A stretch of DNA of 64,000 nt from Aeromicrobium sp. IC_218 (GTDB taxonomy: Bacteria; Actinomycetota; Actinomycetes; Propionibacteriales; Nocardioidaceae), in contig NZ_SJXM01000003.1 in assembly GCF_004336805.1 (NCBI RefSeq), positions 1 through 64,000 of the forward strand, read 5' to 3'. Below the pieces are notes generated by a model. It ran no database searches. It saw nothing but the letters and a program-made list of their open reading frames with translations, and was not told the origin of the DNA. A program made the position numbers and the translations under genes. Shown piece by piece: positions 33,413 to 41,883 of the stretch (the first letter of the stretch is position 1; every line of letters starts with the position of its first letter).

Positions 33413-34876
33413 GTGCGTTTCGTGGCCACAGCATCGTTCCTCGCGGCGGTCGTCGCGCTGGGCGTCGCCGTGCTCGCGCTGCGCCGCCGCGACGTGTTCG
33501 GCACGGGCCTGCTGGCGGTCGCCGGCGTGGCCGTCGCCGCCTGGGACGTGATCGTCCCGCTCGCGGACGAGGACATCGACCCGACCGGAGTGAGCGACAC
33601 CCTCTGGCTCCCGGTCATCGCCGTCGCCGCCCAGTGCTTCTACGTCATCGCCCGCCGCGGCGTCGTCGCTCGCTGGCCCATCCCGAACCCGGTCCTCGGC
33701 TTGTTCGTGGCCTACCCGGCCGTGCTCGTCTCGTTCCTGTGGCCGCGCCGGGACGTCGCGCAGTTCACCGACGACGGCGCGTTCGTCGCGGTGTGGATCG
33801 TCCAGGCCGCGTACTGCGCCACGCTCATCGGCCTGGCGATCGTCGCCATGGCCGAGCGCCGCCAGCACCACGACGCGACCCGGCGGCCGCTGCTCCTGCT
33901 GATGCTGCTCATGGTCGGCCTGCTGGGCGTCCAGATGGTGCAGGTGCCCGGCGTCCACCTCGTCGCCACGGCCGCGCTCGTGCTGATCTACCGGCTCGTC
34001 GTCGTGGTCCGCTACAACGACCGCGTCCCCGCGCCGGTGGTGAGCCCGCTCGGTGCCCTCGAGGTCCACGCGTTCGCCTTCGACCATCACGGACGCCTCG
34101 TCGAGGCGACCCGCTCGGCGCTGCGCCTGGTCGGTGCGGCCACCGGACGCGAGCCGCGTCCCGGTGACTCGGTCGCCGAGGCGCTCGGGCCCGACGTCGA
34201 CCTGGGCACGCCCGGCAGCGACGGCGTCCTCGTGCTCGGCACCGGCACCCGGGCCGTCGTCGCGCAGGCCCGCACCGCGTCCTACCGGCCGCCCCGGGCC
34301 GCCGGGCTGGACGGGACGATCCTCACGCTCTGGTACGCCGAGGGCGTCACCGGCGCCGGCGGAGCGTCGCGTGACACGGTCACCGGCGCGCTCACCCGGG
34401 CGACGCTGGAGGCCGTGCTGCGCTCGTTCGCCCGGCACGCCACCCGCAGCGGCGAGGCGCTCTCGGTCGCCGTCGTCGACCTCGACCGCTTCAAGCAGGT
34501 CAACGACCAGCACGGCCACCTCGCCGGCGACGCGATGCTCGCCGCGGTGGCGGGGCGCCTGCTGGACGTCGTCGGCGACGCCGGCTGCGTCGGACGCTAC
34601 GGCGGCGACGAGATGGTCGTGGTGCTGCCCGGCGCGAGCCTGGGGACCGCGCACGCCCTGGCGTCCCGCCTCGTGCAGGCCGCGGGTCAGCCGGTGCACG
34701 CGGAGGGTCAGCGGCTCGAGCCCTCGGTGAGCGTCGGTGTCGCGCAGCACGTCCCCGGCCAGTCGGCGACCGACCTCGTCCGGGCGGCCGACGCGGCGAT
34801 GTACACGGTGAAGCGCGGCGGCGGCGGAGCGGCGGGCACCGCGCAGCGTGACCTGCGCAACAGCGCCGGTGCGTAA
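33413..34876 (+). CDS. Membrane GGDEF-domain protein (probable diguanylate cyclase)
   Basis: This 487-aa protein has seven or so N-terminal membrane helices (1-195), a poorly conserved middle region (~205-315) and a GGDEF domain (~320-470). The active-site loop reads YGGDEMVVV; Met replaces Phe of GGDEF, a conservative change, and VVDLDRFKQVND holds the metal-binding Asp. It would make cyclic-di-GMP at the membrane. Two starts are possible: GTG 33413 and GTG 33422, the latter having better spacing from GGAG at 33407-33410. Longer readings would overlap rnpB and are rejected. Confidence 0.85.
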   Translation: MRFVATASFLAAVVALGVAVLALRRRDVFGTGLLAVAGVAVAAWDVIVPLADEDIDPTGVSDTLWLPVIAVAAQCFYVIARRGVVARWPIPNPVLGLFVAYPAVLVSFLWPRRDVAQFTDDGAFVAVWIVQAAYCATLIGLAIVAMAERRQHHDATRRPLLLLMLLMVGLLGVQMVQVPGVHLVATAALVLIYRLVVVVRYNDRVPAPVVSPLGALEVHAFAFDHHGRLVEATRSALRLVGAATGREPRPGDSVAEALGPDVDLGTPGSDGVLVLGTGTRAVVAQARTASYRPPRAAGLDGTILTLWYAEGVTGAGGASRDTVTGALTRATLEAVLRSFARHATRSGEALSVAVVDLDRFKQVNDQHGHLAGDAMLAAVAGRLLDVVGDAGCVGRYGGDEMVVVLPGASLGTAHALASRLVQAAGQPVHAEGQRLEPSVSVGVAQHVPGQSATDLVRAADAAMYTVKRGGGGAAGTAQRDLRNSAGA

Positions 34877-34909
34877 CCTCTGCACAAGTTCGTCGTTCTA
34901 GAGGTCACC

Positions 34910-35257
34910 ATGGACGATCTCACCCAGCCTGCAGACCGCGGATTCGTGCACCCTGCGCAGCGTCACCCGTCGATCGGGGGGCCGCGAGAGACGCTGCTGT
35001 ACGCCGTGCCGGACGCGCAGGCGCAGGCCAGGGTCGTCCGGGCGCTGGAGCGCAGCGACGACGACGGGCTCGTCGCCCTGTCGCTGCGCTCCGGCCACGA
35101 TCACCTCGTCGCCGTCCACTGCGCGCGCACGTGGCCGGCCATGCGCCGGGTCCGCGCCATGGTGACCGCCGCCGACCCCGAGGCCGTCCAGGTGCTCGGC
35201 TCGCGCGGCACGATCGACCTCACGGCCCCCGAGGGCCCCTGGGCCATCAGCGCCTGA
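34910..35257 (+). CDS. Hypothetical protein, 115 aa
   Basis: No family is recognised. It is a soluble, mixed alpha/beta protein; residues 25-115 look like a single compact domain with several short hydrophobic strands. ATG 34910 has an AGAGG site. It is followed one base later by the start of a small membrane protein and is probably co-transcribed with it. Confidence 0.75.
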   Translation: MDDLTQPADRGFVHPAQRHPSIGGPRETLLYAVPDAQAQARVVRALERSDDDGLVALSLRSGHDHLVAVHCARTWPAMRRVRAMVTAADPEAVQVLGSRGTIDLTAPEGPWAISA

Positions 35258-35258
35258 C

Positions 35259-35453
35259 ATGGGCCGCGAGCTGGAGCCGGAGCCGCCCGCGCCCTACCGG
35301 TACGCCATCGGCGCCGGGCTCGGACTGATCGTCGGCGCCATCGTCGGGGCCATGGTCCACCGCCCGGTCGCCGCCATCGTCATCGGCGTGGCCGTCGGCC
35401 TGGTCGCCGCCTACATCCTCTCGGTGCTCCGCGAGGGGGCTGGCCGCTCCTAG
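35259..35453 (+). CDS. Small membrane protein, 64 aa
   Basis: Two closely spaced hydrophobic helices (~15-34 and ~36-57), glycine-rich, with a short acidic N-terminus and basic C-terminus. Family not recognised. The start comes two bases after the TGA of the upstream gene. Its stop TAG shares a CTAG with the convergent map gene. Confidence 0.7.
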   Translation: MGRELEPEPPAPYRYAIGAGLGLIVGAIVGAMVHRPVAAIVIGVAVGLVAAYILSVLREGAGRS

Positions 35454-36298
35454 GGGAGCGTCAGGATCTCCGCGCCGTCCTCGGTCACCAGGAGCGTGTG
35501 CTCGAACTGCGCGGTGCGCGAGCGGTCGCGCGTGACGGCCGTCCAGCCGTCGTCCCACAGGTCCCAGTCGATACCGCCGAGCGTGAGCATCGGCTCGATG
35601 GTGAACGTCATGCCGGCCTGGATGATCGTGTCGGCGCTCGGCTCGTCGTAGTGGTGGATCACCAGCCCGTCGTGGAACGCCGGGCCGACCCCGTGCCCGG
35701 TGAAGTCGCGCACCACGCCGTAGCCGAACCGCTTGGCGTACGACTCGATGACGCGGCCGATCACGTTGACCTGCCGGCCGGGCCGCACCGCCTTGATGGC
35801 GCGCATCGTGGCCTCGTGGGTGCGCTCCACCAGCAGGCGCGACTCCTCGTCGACGTCGCCGACCAGGTACGTCTTGTTGGTGTCGCCGTGGACGCCGCCG
35901 ACGTACGCGGTGATGTCGATGTTGACGATGTCGCCGTCCTCGAGCGGACGGTCGTCGGGGATGCCGTGACAGATGACCTCGTTGACGCTGCTGCACAGGC
36001 TCTTGGGGTACTCGCGGTAGCCCAGGGTCGACGGGTAGGCGCCGTGGTCGCAGAGGAAGGCGTGGCCCACGCGGTCGAGCTCGTCCGTGGTCACGCCCGG
36101 CGCGATGGCCGCCTCGACGGCGTCCAGGGCTTGGGCGGCCAGCCGTCCGGCCACGCGCATCCGCTCGATCGTGCCGGCGTCACGCACCAGCGGGCCGCGG
36201 TAGGGCAGCGGCGCCGGCTGGCCGACGTACTCGGGACGCTCGATGGACTCGGGCACGGGAAGGGGTCCGGAGACGGTGCCGGGGACGAGGAGGCTCAC
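35450..36298 (-). CDS. map: Methionine aminopeptidase type I
   Basis: This 282-aa enzyme removes N-terminal Met from nascent proteins. Dinuclear metal ligands are visible: Asp in [10 protein letters not shown] and VHGDTNKTY, His in [11 protein letters not shown], Glu in FTIEPML, and Glu in QFEHTLL. Starts at GTG 36298 behind a leaderless TAGGCT. The N-terminal ~40 residues are an extension before the catalytic domain. The gene is monocistronic here and convergent with the small membrane protein. Confidence 0.96.
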   Translation of the reverse strand: MSLLVPGTVSGPLPVPESIERPEYVGQPAPLPYRGPLVRDAGTIERMRVAGRLAAQALDAVEAAIAPGVTTDELDRVGHAFLCDHGAYPSTLGYREYPKSLCSSVNEVICHGIPDDRPLEDGDIVNIDITAYVGGVHGDTNKTYLVGDVDEESRLLVERTHEATMRAIKAVRPGRQVNVIGRVIESYAKRFGYGVVRDFTGHGVGPAFHDGLVIHHYDEPSADTIIQAGMTFTIEPMLTLGGIDWDLWDDGWTAVTRDRSRTAQFEHTLLVTEDGAEILTLP

Positions 36299-36304
36299 CG
36301 CCCG

Positions 36305-36310
36305 AGCCTA
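36305..36310 (-). promoter_or_regulatory. Leaderless -10 box of map
   Basis: TAGGCT on the minus strand ends 6 nt before GTG 36298. Confidence 0.55.
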
Positions 36311-36350
36311 TCGAGGAGCGTCCGCCCTCGGCCTCGGGCAGGATGGCGCC

Positions 36351-36533
36351 ATGAGCGACTCCGGCCCCTTCTACTTCTGCCTCAAGCACCACACGGTCGA
36401 GGGCAAGGACGGCTGCAAGGCGGCCGACCGGCTCGGCCCCTACGACACCCGCGAGGCCGCGTCCCACGCCCTGGAGTCCGCCGAGGAGCGGACGAAGGCG
36501 TGGGACGAGGACCCCAAGTGGAAGGACGACTGA
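36351..36533 (+). CDS. Small hypothetical protein, 60 aa
   Basis: Short, charged protein. CLKHHTVEGKDGC (two Cys flanking His-His) could bind a metal, and YDTREAASHALESAEERTKAWDEDP forms a probable helix. It looks like a small conserved actinobacterial family, but no function is known. ATG 36351 lies 6 nt after a CAGGAT box. It converges on panB with a 4-bp gap. Confidence 0.75.
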   Translation: MSDSGPFYFCLKHHTVEGKDGCKAADRLGPYDTREAASHALESAEERTKAWDEDPKWKDD

Positions 36534-36537
36534 GCGC

Positions 36538-37401
36538 TCAGGACTCGAACGAGTGCTCCGCCGCCGGGAACGTCCCGGCGGCGACGTCGGCCGCGTACTC
36601 CTGGGCGGCGGCGAGCATGACGCCGTGCAGGTCGGCGTACTTCTTGACGAAGCGCGGCGCGCGGCCGGTGCGCAGGCCCATCATGTCCTGCCACACGAGC
36701 ACCTGGCCGTCGCAGCCGGCGCCCGCGCCGATCCCGATCGTGGGGATGTCGAGCGCCTCGGTGACCTGCGCGGCGACCGGCGCCGGCACCATCTCCATGA
36801 CGATGCTGAACGCGCCCGCGTCCTGGAACGCCTTCGCCTCCTCGATCAGCCGCTGGGCGGCGTCGCCGCGCCCCTGGACCCGGTAGCCGCCCAGGTTGTG
36901 CTCGGCCTGCGGGGTGAAGCCGATGTGCGCCATGACCGGCACGCCGGCGTCGGTGAGCAGCTGGACCTGCGGCACCATCGGCAGGCCGCCCTCGAGCTTG
37001 ATTGCGTGGGCGTTGGCCTCCTTCATGAAGCGCGCGGCGGTCTCGAACGCCTGCTGAGGCGAGCCCTGGTAGGAGCCGAACGGCAGGTCGGCGACCACGA
37101 GGGCGCGGCGGGCCGAGCGGGTCACGGCGCGGACGAGCGGGATGAGCTCGTCGACGGTGACCGGCAGCGAGGTCTCGTTGCCGAAGACGTTGTTGGAGGC
37201 GGAGTCGCCGACGAGCATGACCGGGATGCCGGCCTCGTCGAAGACCTGCGCCGTGTACTGGTCGTACGCGGTCAGCATCGCGAAGCGCTGACCCTGCTGC
37301 TTCCACTGGCGCAGGTGGTGGGTGCGCACCTTGCGGACGCTGGGGTCGCTGGTCGCGGGGCCGCCGTAGGGCGCGGGCTCCTCGGCGTGGATGTCGTTCA
37401 T
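36538..37401 (-). CDS. panB: 3-methyl-2-oxobutanoate hydroxymethyltransferase
   Basis: This 287-aa enzyme makes ketopantoate from alpha-ketoisovalerate and 5,10-methylene-tetrahydrofolate, the first step to pantothenate and CoA. Family motifs [50 protein letters not shown] and [22 protein letters not shown] are present. The ATG at 37401 is chosen for the AAGGAGC site; the ORF extends to 37497. No panC or panD in the window. Confidence 0.96.
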   Translation of the reverse strand: MNDIHAEEPAPYGGPATSDPSVRKVRTHHLRQWKQQGQRFAMLTAYDQYTAQVFDEAGIPVMLVGDSASNNVFGNETSLPVTVDELIPLVRAVTRSARRALVVADLPFGSYQGSPQQAFETAARFMKEANAHAIKLEGGLPMVPQVQLLTDAGVPVMAHIGFTPQAEHNLGGYRVQGRGDAAQRLIEEAKAFQDAGAFSIVMEMVPAPVAAQVTEALDIPTIGIGAGAGCDGQVLVWQDMMGLRTGRAPRFVKKYADLHGVMLAAAQEYAADVAAGTFPAAEHSFES

Positions 37402-37511
37402 GATGTGCTCCTTGCGTCTCTCGCGGCCCGGACGGGTCCACGGATCGGCCCCAGCCTGGCACACCCCGCACGGGGTGCGACCCGAGGCGTCGCTCACACC
37501 GTCGGGCTGGT

Positions 37512-39263
37512 TCAGGCGTGCTCGCGCCAGCGGTTGGTGATCGGGACGCGGCGGTCGCGGCCGAAGTTGCGGCGCGAGATCTTGGGTCCCGGCGGGTACT
37601 GGCGGCGCTTGTACTCGGCCCGGTCGACCAGCGTCACGACGCGCTTGACCACCTCGGGGTCGAAGCCCTCGGCGAGCACGTCGTCGTAGCCGAGGTCACG
37701 CTCGACGTAGGCGTCCAGGATCGCGTCGAGCACCTCGTACGGCGGCAGCGAGTCCGAGTCGAGCTGGCCGGGACGCAGCTCGGCCGACGGGGGCTTGGCG
37801 ATCGCGTGCTCGGGGATCGGCGGCTCCTGGCCCTGCGCCTCGGCGTGGGCGTTGCGCCACCGCGACAGCTCCCACACGATCGTCTTGGGGACGTCCTTGA
37901 GCGGCGCGTACCCGCCCACGGCGTCGCCGTAGATCGTCGAGTAACCGGTGGCCAGCTCGGACTTGTTGCCGCAGGCGAGCACCAGGTGGCCGTCGCGGTT
38001 GGACAGGGCCATCCAGATGTTGGCGCGGATGCGGGCCTGCAGGTTCTCCTCGGCCAGCCCTTCCAGCTCGAGCAGCTCCTCGTAGGAGTCCAGGATCGAG
38101 GCGATCGGGACGGTGTCGAGCCGCAGGCCGGTGCGGCGGGCGAGCTCGGCGGCGTCGGACTTGGAGTGCTCGGTCGACCAGGCACTGGGGTTGGAGACGC
38201 CGAAGACTCGGTCGGCCCCGAGGGCGTCCACCGCGATGGCGCCGCACAGCGTGGAGTCGATGCCGCCCGACAGGCCCATCAGCACCGAGCGGAAGCCGTT
38301 CTTCTCCACGTAGCCGCGCAGGCCCGTGACCAGCGCGAAGTAGCGCTCGCCCAGGTCGTCCAGGCGCTCGCGGACCTCGGCGGGACGCGGCTCGTAGGCG
38401 GGCTGCGGGTCGGACGAGACGATGGTGCGCTGGATGCGCAGGCCGCCGAACGACTCCTCGGGGTCGGGCATGCGCGGCGTGGCCGCGGGCAGGTCGAGGT
38501 CGACGACCAGCAGCTCCTCGGCGAACTGCGCGCCGCGGGCCAGCACGTCGCCCTCGGGGCCGACGACGATCGAGTCGCCCTCGAAGACCAGCTCGTCCTG
38601 GCCGCCCACGGTGTTGACGTAGGCGACGGTGCAGTCGCCCTCGCGGGCGCGGCGCGAGACCAGGTCGTAGCGGACATCGTCCTTGTTGGCCTCGTACGGC
38701 GACCCGTTCGGGACGACCAGCAGCGACGCCTCGGCGGCGCGCGCGGCGGCCGACGGGCCCTCCTGCCAGATGTCCTCGCAGATGGCGAGCGCGACGTCGA
38801 CGCCGTGCACCTGGACGACGTTGATCGTGTGCCCGGCCACGAAGGTGCGCATCTCGTCGCCGACGCCGTAGTTCCACAGGTGGTGCTTGGCCTGCCGGGC
38901 GACGACGCGTCCGCCGTGCAGGACGGCCACGGAGTTGGTCGGCGCGTTCTTGGGCACGCCTGGCCCGTCGGCGACGCCGTCGGCGCGGTCGAGGTACCCG
39001 ACGTAGACGACGAGGTCGCCCAGGCCTCGCGCCTGCAGGTCGCCGGCCAGCGCCTCGACGAGCTCGCGGGAGGCCTGGATGACCGAGGCGCGCATCGCGA
39101 GGTCCTCGATCGGGTAGCCGGTGAGCATCATCTCGGGGAAGACGACGAGGTGGGCGCCCTCGGCGGCGGCCTCGCGGCAGCGGTCCAGGACGATCTTCGC
39201 GTTGCCCTCCAGGTCGCCGACGACGGCGTCCACCTGGGCCAGGGCGATTCTCAGCTGCGGCAC
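37512..39263 (-). CDS. nadE: Glutamine-dependent NAD+ synthetase
   Basis: This 583-aa protein makes NAD+ from nicotinic-acid adenine dinucleotide, ATP and glutamine. The N-terminal nitrilase-like glutaminase (~1-260) has Glu in [12 protein letters not shown], Lys in [11 protein letters not shown] and Cys in ICEDIWQEG. The C-terminal synthetase (~300-583) has the ATP loop GLSGGIDST. Starts at GTG 39263 behind a leaderless TACGCT; the open frame continues far upstream only because GC-rich DNA lacks stops. Confidence 0.96.
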   Translation of the reverse strand: MPQLRIALAQVDAVVGDLEGNAKIVLDRCREAAAEGAHLVVFPEMMLTGYPIEDLAMRASVIQASRELVEALAGDLQARGLGDLVVYVGYLDRADGVADGPGVPKNAPTNSVAVLHGGRVVARQAKHHLWNYGVGDEMRTFVAGHTINVVQVHGVDVALAICEDIWQEGPSAAARAAEASLLVVPNGSPYEANKDDVRYDLVSRRAREGDCTVAYVNTVGGQDELVFEGDSIVVGPEGDVLARGAQFAEELLVVDLDLPAATPRMPDPEESFGGLRIQRTIVSSDPQPAYEPRPAEVRERLDDLGERYFALVTGLRGYVEKNGFRSVLMGLSGGIDSTLCGAIAVDALGADRVFGVSNPSAWSTEHSKSDAAELARRTGLRLDTVPIASILDSYEELLELEGLAEENLQARIRANIWMALSNRDGHLVLACGNKSELATGYSTIYGDAVGGYAPLKDVPKTIVWELSRWRNAHAEAQGQEPPIPEHAIAKPPSAELRPGQLDSDSLPPYEVLDAILDAYVERDLGYDDVLAEGFDPEVVKRVVTLVDRAEYKRRQYPPGPKISRRNFGRDRRVPITNRWREHA

Positions 39264-39269
39264 CCGGCC

Positions 39270-39275
39270 AGCGTA
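39270..39275 (-). promoter_or_regulatory. Leaderless -10 box of nadE
   Basis: TACGCT on the minus strand ends 6 nt before GTG 39263. Confidence 0.5.
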
Positions 39276-39325
39276 GTGGCGCACCGCGGACGTCCGCCCG
39301 CCGTGCGCGGCCGAGGGCCGACCGG

Positions 39326-40375
39326 TCAGGTGAAGGTGTCGATCGCGCGGCGCAGGGACAGCACGACGCTGTCGACCAGCAGCTGCTGGTGGGTCTCGTG
39401 CACACGCGCCTCGAGCAGGGTGGCGAGCTGGGCGTCGGCCGCCTCCAGCCGCGGGTCCACCTCGCCGCCCTCGCCGTAGGCCTCGAGCGCGTCGGCCACC
39501 CGGTGCATCGCGACGGCCAGCGGCTCGCGGACGTCGTCGCTGAGGGTCGTCTGCGCGGCGGGGTCGCCCGGCACGCCGTGCGGTCGCAGCAGCAGGTCGC
39601 TGACGTCGGCCATGAGGAACGAGATGCGGTCGAGGCCGTCGGCCTCCGCGGACAGGGTCGTGAGGGCGGTGCGGTGCCGCCGGGCGCGCGCGTTGGCGGT
39701 GAGCGACTCGTGCACGCGGGAGACGGCGTCGCTCATCTCGGTGCGCGCACGCCGCAGGTCGGAGTGCTGCTGGTCCCACTCGTCGATCGGGGGGAGCTCG
39801 TGGGTCACGAGCAGGTCGGCGATCTCGTGCAGCTGCTCGGCGAGCACCGATCGAGCCCGGCTCACGGCCGCGCGGGCGGGCGCCAGCGGCAGGGGAGGGG
39901 CGACCATGTTGACCACGATGCCGACGAGGGCGCCGAACAGGGTGAGGCCGCCGTAGGCACCGATGAACTGCGCATCGCCGTGACCGATGATCAGCGTGAA
40001 GACCGCCGCCGTCGGTGCCCAGCCGCCCATGGCGCCCAGCGGACGCCACCCGGCCACGCTCACCGACAGGGCGACGACGACCGCCAGGGTGACGGCCGCC
40101 AGGTCGTCGCCCGTCGCGGCGCCCACGAGCCACGCGACGACGCCACCCACGACGATCGCGCCGACCGCCTGCAGCGACTCGCGCACGGAGCCGGCCAGGG
40201 TCGAGGTCGTGGCGATGATGGCGCCGAACGGCGCGTAGTACGGGTAGTCCTGGGACCCGGGGACGAAGCGCACGAGGGTCCACGCGATCGCGGACGCCAC
40301 GGCGGCCCGCAGCGCGAGAGCGATCCGGGGATGCTCGGTCCACCGGTCCAGGAGCCATCTGCGTGCCGTGTGCAT
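39326..40375 (-). CDS. FUSC-type aromatic-acid-exporter-like membrane protein
   Basis: In this 349-aa protein the N-terminal half (~18-165) has six membrane helices with the FUSC/ArAE pattern YYAPFGAIIATTSTLAGS. The C-terminal half (~170-349) is soluble and helical. Related proteins export aromatic or hydroxy acids, or are of unknown function. ATG 40375 is used; a CACGGT box lies about 6 nt upstream. It is divergent from glnA. Confidence 0.82.
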   Translation of the reverse strand: MHTARRWLLDRWTEHPRIALALRAAVASAIAWTLVRFVPGSQDYPYYAPFGAIIATTSTLAGSVRESLQAVGAIVVGGVVAWLVGAATGDDLAAVTLAVVVALSVSVAGWRPLGAMGGWAPTAAVFTLIIGHGDAQFIGAYGGLTLFGALVGIVVNMVAPPLPLAPARAAVSRARSVLAEQLHEIADLLVTHELPPIDEWDQQHSDLRRARTEMSDAVSRVHESLTANARARRHRTALTTLSAEADGLDRISFLMADVSDLLLRPHGVPGDPAAQTTLSDDVREPLAVAMHRVADALEAYGEGGEVDPRLEAADAQLATLLEARVHETHQQLLVDSVVLSLRRAIDTFT

Positions 40376-40446
40376 CCCGCCACCGTGGCACGGGGCGCCT
40401 GACGCGGCACGTCGCTCGCGGTCGTCCACGGCGCCGAGGCACCCCC

Positions 40447-40476
40447 GAAACATCCCGGTAACACGTCCCGTAGAGA
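40447..40476 (+). promoter_or_regulatory. glnA promoter with partial GlnR-like box
   Basis: GAAAC (40447-40451) and GTAAC (40458-40462), 6 nt apart, match the alternating half-sites of actinobacterial GlnR boxes, but only one pair is present. A TAGAGA -10-like box at 40471-40476 lies 8 nt before ATG 40485. Confidence 0.35.
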
Positions 40477-40484
40477 CTGGCCCC

Positions 40485-41822
40485 ATGGGTAAGCAAGAGG
40501 ACTTCGTGCTGCGCGCGATCGAGGAGCGCGACGTGCGCTTCGTCCGCCTGTGGTTCACCGACGTGCTGGGCTCGCTGAAGTCGGTCGCGATCGCCCCGGC
40601 CGAGCTCGAGGGCGCCTTCGACGAGGGCATCGGGTTCGACGGCTCGGCGATCGAGGGCTTCGCCCGGGTGCACGAGGCCGACATGGTGCTCAAGCCCGAC
40701 CCGGCGACGTTCCAGCTGCTGCCGTGGCGCGGCGAGACCCCGGCGACGGCGCGCATGTTCTGCGACATCCACATGCCCGACGGGAGCCCGGCGTACGCCG
40801 ACCCGCGCTTCGTGCTGAAGCGGACGCTGCAGAAGGCCGCCGACGCCGGCTTCACCTTCTACACGCACCCCGAGGTCGAGTTCTACCTGTTCAAGGACAA
40901 GCCGGCCACGGGCCAGGTGCCGGTGCCGGTGGACGACAGCGGCTACTTCGACCACACCGCCCAGGGCGCCAGCCAGGACTTCCGCCGCGAGGTCATCGGG
41001 ATGCTCGAGCACATGGGCATCTCGGTGGAGTTCAGCCACCACGAGGGCGGCCCGGGCCAGCAGGAGATCGACCTGCGCTACGCCGACGCGCTCTCGATGG
41101 CCGACAACATCATGACCTTCCGCACCGTCGTGCGGGAGGTGGCGCTGAGCCAGAGCAAGTGGGCCACGTTCATGCCCAAGCCGTTCACCGAGCACCCCGG
41201 CTCGGGCATGCACACGCACGTGTCGCTGTTCGAGGGCGACGAGAACGCCTTCTACGAGGCCGGCGCGGAGTACCAGCTGTCGCAGACCGGACGCTCGTTC
41301 ATCGCCGGCGTCCTGCGTCACACGCCCGAGATCACCGCGGTCACCAACCAGTGGATCAACTCCTACAAGCGCCTGGCCGGCGGCGGTGAGGCCCCGAACT
41401 ACGTGTCGTGGGGCCACAACAACCGCTCGGCGCTCGTCCGCGTGCCGATGTACAAGCCGCACAAGAGCGGCTCGGCCCGCATCGAGCACCGCGGCATCGA
41501 CTCGGCCTGCAACCCCTACCTCGCCTTCGCGCTCATCCTGGCCGCGGGCCTCAAGGGCGTCGAGGAGAAGTACGAGCTGCCGCCCGAGGCCGAGGACGAC
41601 GTCTGGGGCCTGAACGACTACGAGCGCAAGGCGATGGGCATCGACCCGCTCCCGGGCAACCTGGACGAGGCCATCCGGCTCATGGAGTCCAGCGAGCTGG
41701 TGGCCGAGACGCTCGGCGAGCACGTCTTCGACTTCTTCCTGCGCAACAAGCGGGTCGAGTGGGAGGCCTACCGCGCGCAGGTCACCCAGTTCGAGCTCGA
41801 CCGCATGATGCCGTTGATGTGA
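40485..41822 (+). CDS. glnA: Glutamine synthetase, type I (GSI-alpha, GlnA2-like)
   Basis: This 445-aa dodecameric enzyme makes glutamine from glutamate, ammonia and ATP. It has the active-site elements DGSAIEGFARVHEADM, HPEVEFYLF, HHEGGPGQQEIDLRY, the Asn-His segment YVSWGHNNRSALVRVP and SGSARIEHRG. The short length and the KYELPPE element in place of NLYDLPP suggest the alpha type, which is feedback-controlled rather than adenylylated. It sits directly upstream of glnE, as glnA2-glnE does in mycobacteria. Confidence 0.95.
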   Translation: MGKQEDFVLRAIEERDVRFVRLWFTDVLGSLKSVAIAPAELEGAFDEGIGFDGSAIEGFARVHEADMVLKPDPATFQLLPWRGETPATARMFCDIHMPDGSPAYADPRFVLKRTLQKAADAGFTFYTHPEVEFYLFKDKPATGQVPVPVDDSGYFDHTAQGASQDFRREVIGMLEHMGISVEFSHHEGGPGQQEIDLRYADALSMADNIMTFRTVVREVALSQSKWATFMPKPFTEHPGSGMHTHVSLFEGDENAFYEAGAEYQLSQTGRSFIAGVLRHTPEITAVTNQWINSYKRLAGGGEAPNYVSWGHNNRSALVRVPMYKPHKSGSARIEHRGIDSACNPYLAFALILAAGLKGVEEKYELPPEAEDDVWGLNDYERKAMGIDPLPGNLDEAIRLMESSELVAETLGEHVFDFFLRNKRVEWEAYRAQVTQFELDRMMPLM

Positions 41823-41870
41823 ACGGATCCTGCCCGCCGGACGTCGCCCGGCCCGCCTCCGTCCGCTCGG

Positions 41871-41876
41871 TAGGGT
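41871..41876 (+). promoter_or_regulatory. Leaderless -10 box of glnE
   Basis: TAGGGT ends 7 nt before GTG 41884. It overlaps the alternative GTG at 41875, which is therefore disfavoured. Confidence 0.55.
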
Positions 41877-41883
41877 GCGGTCC

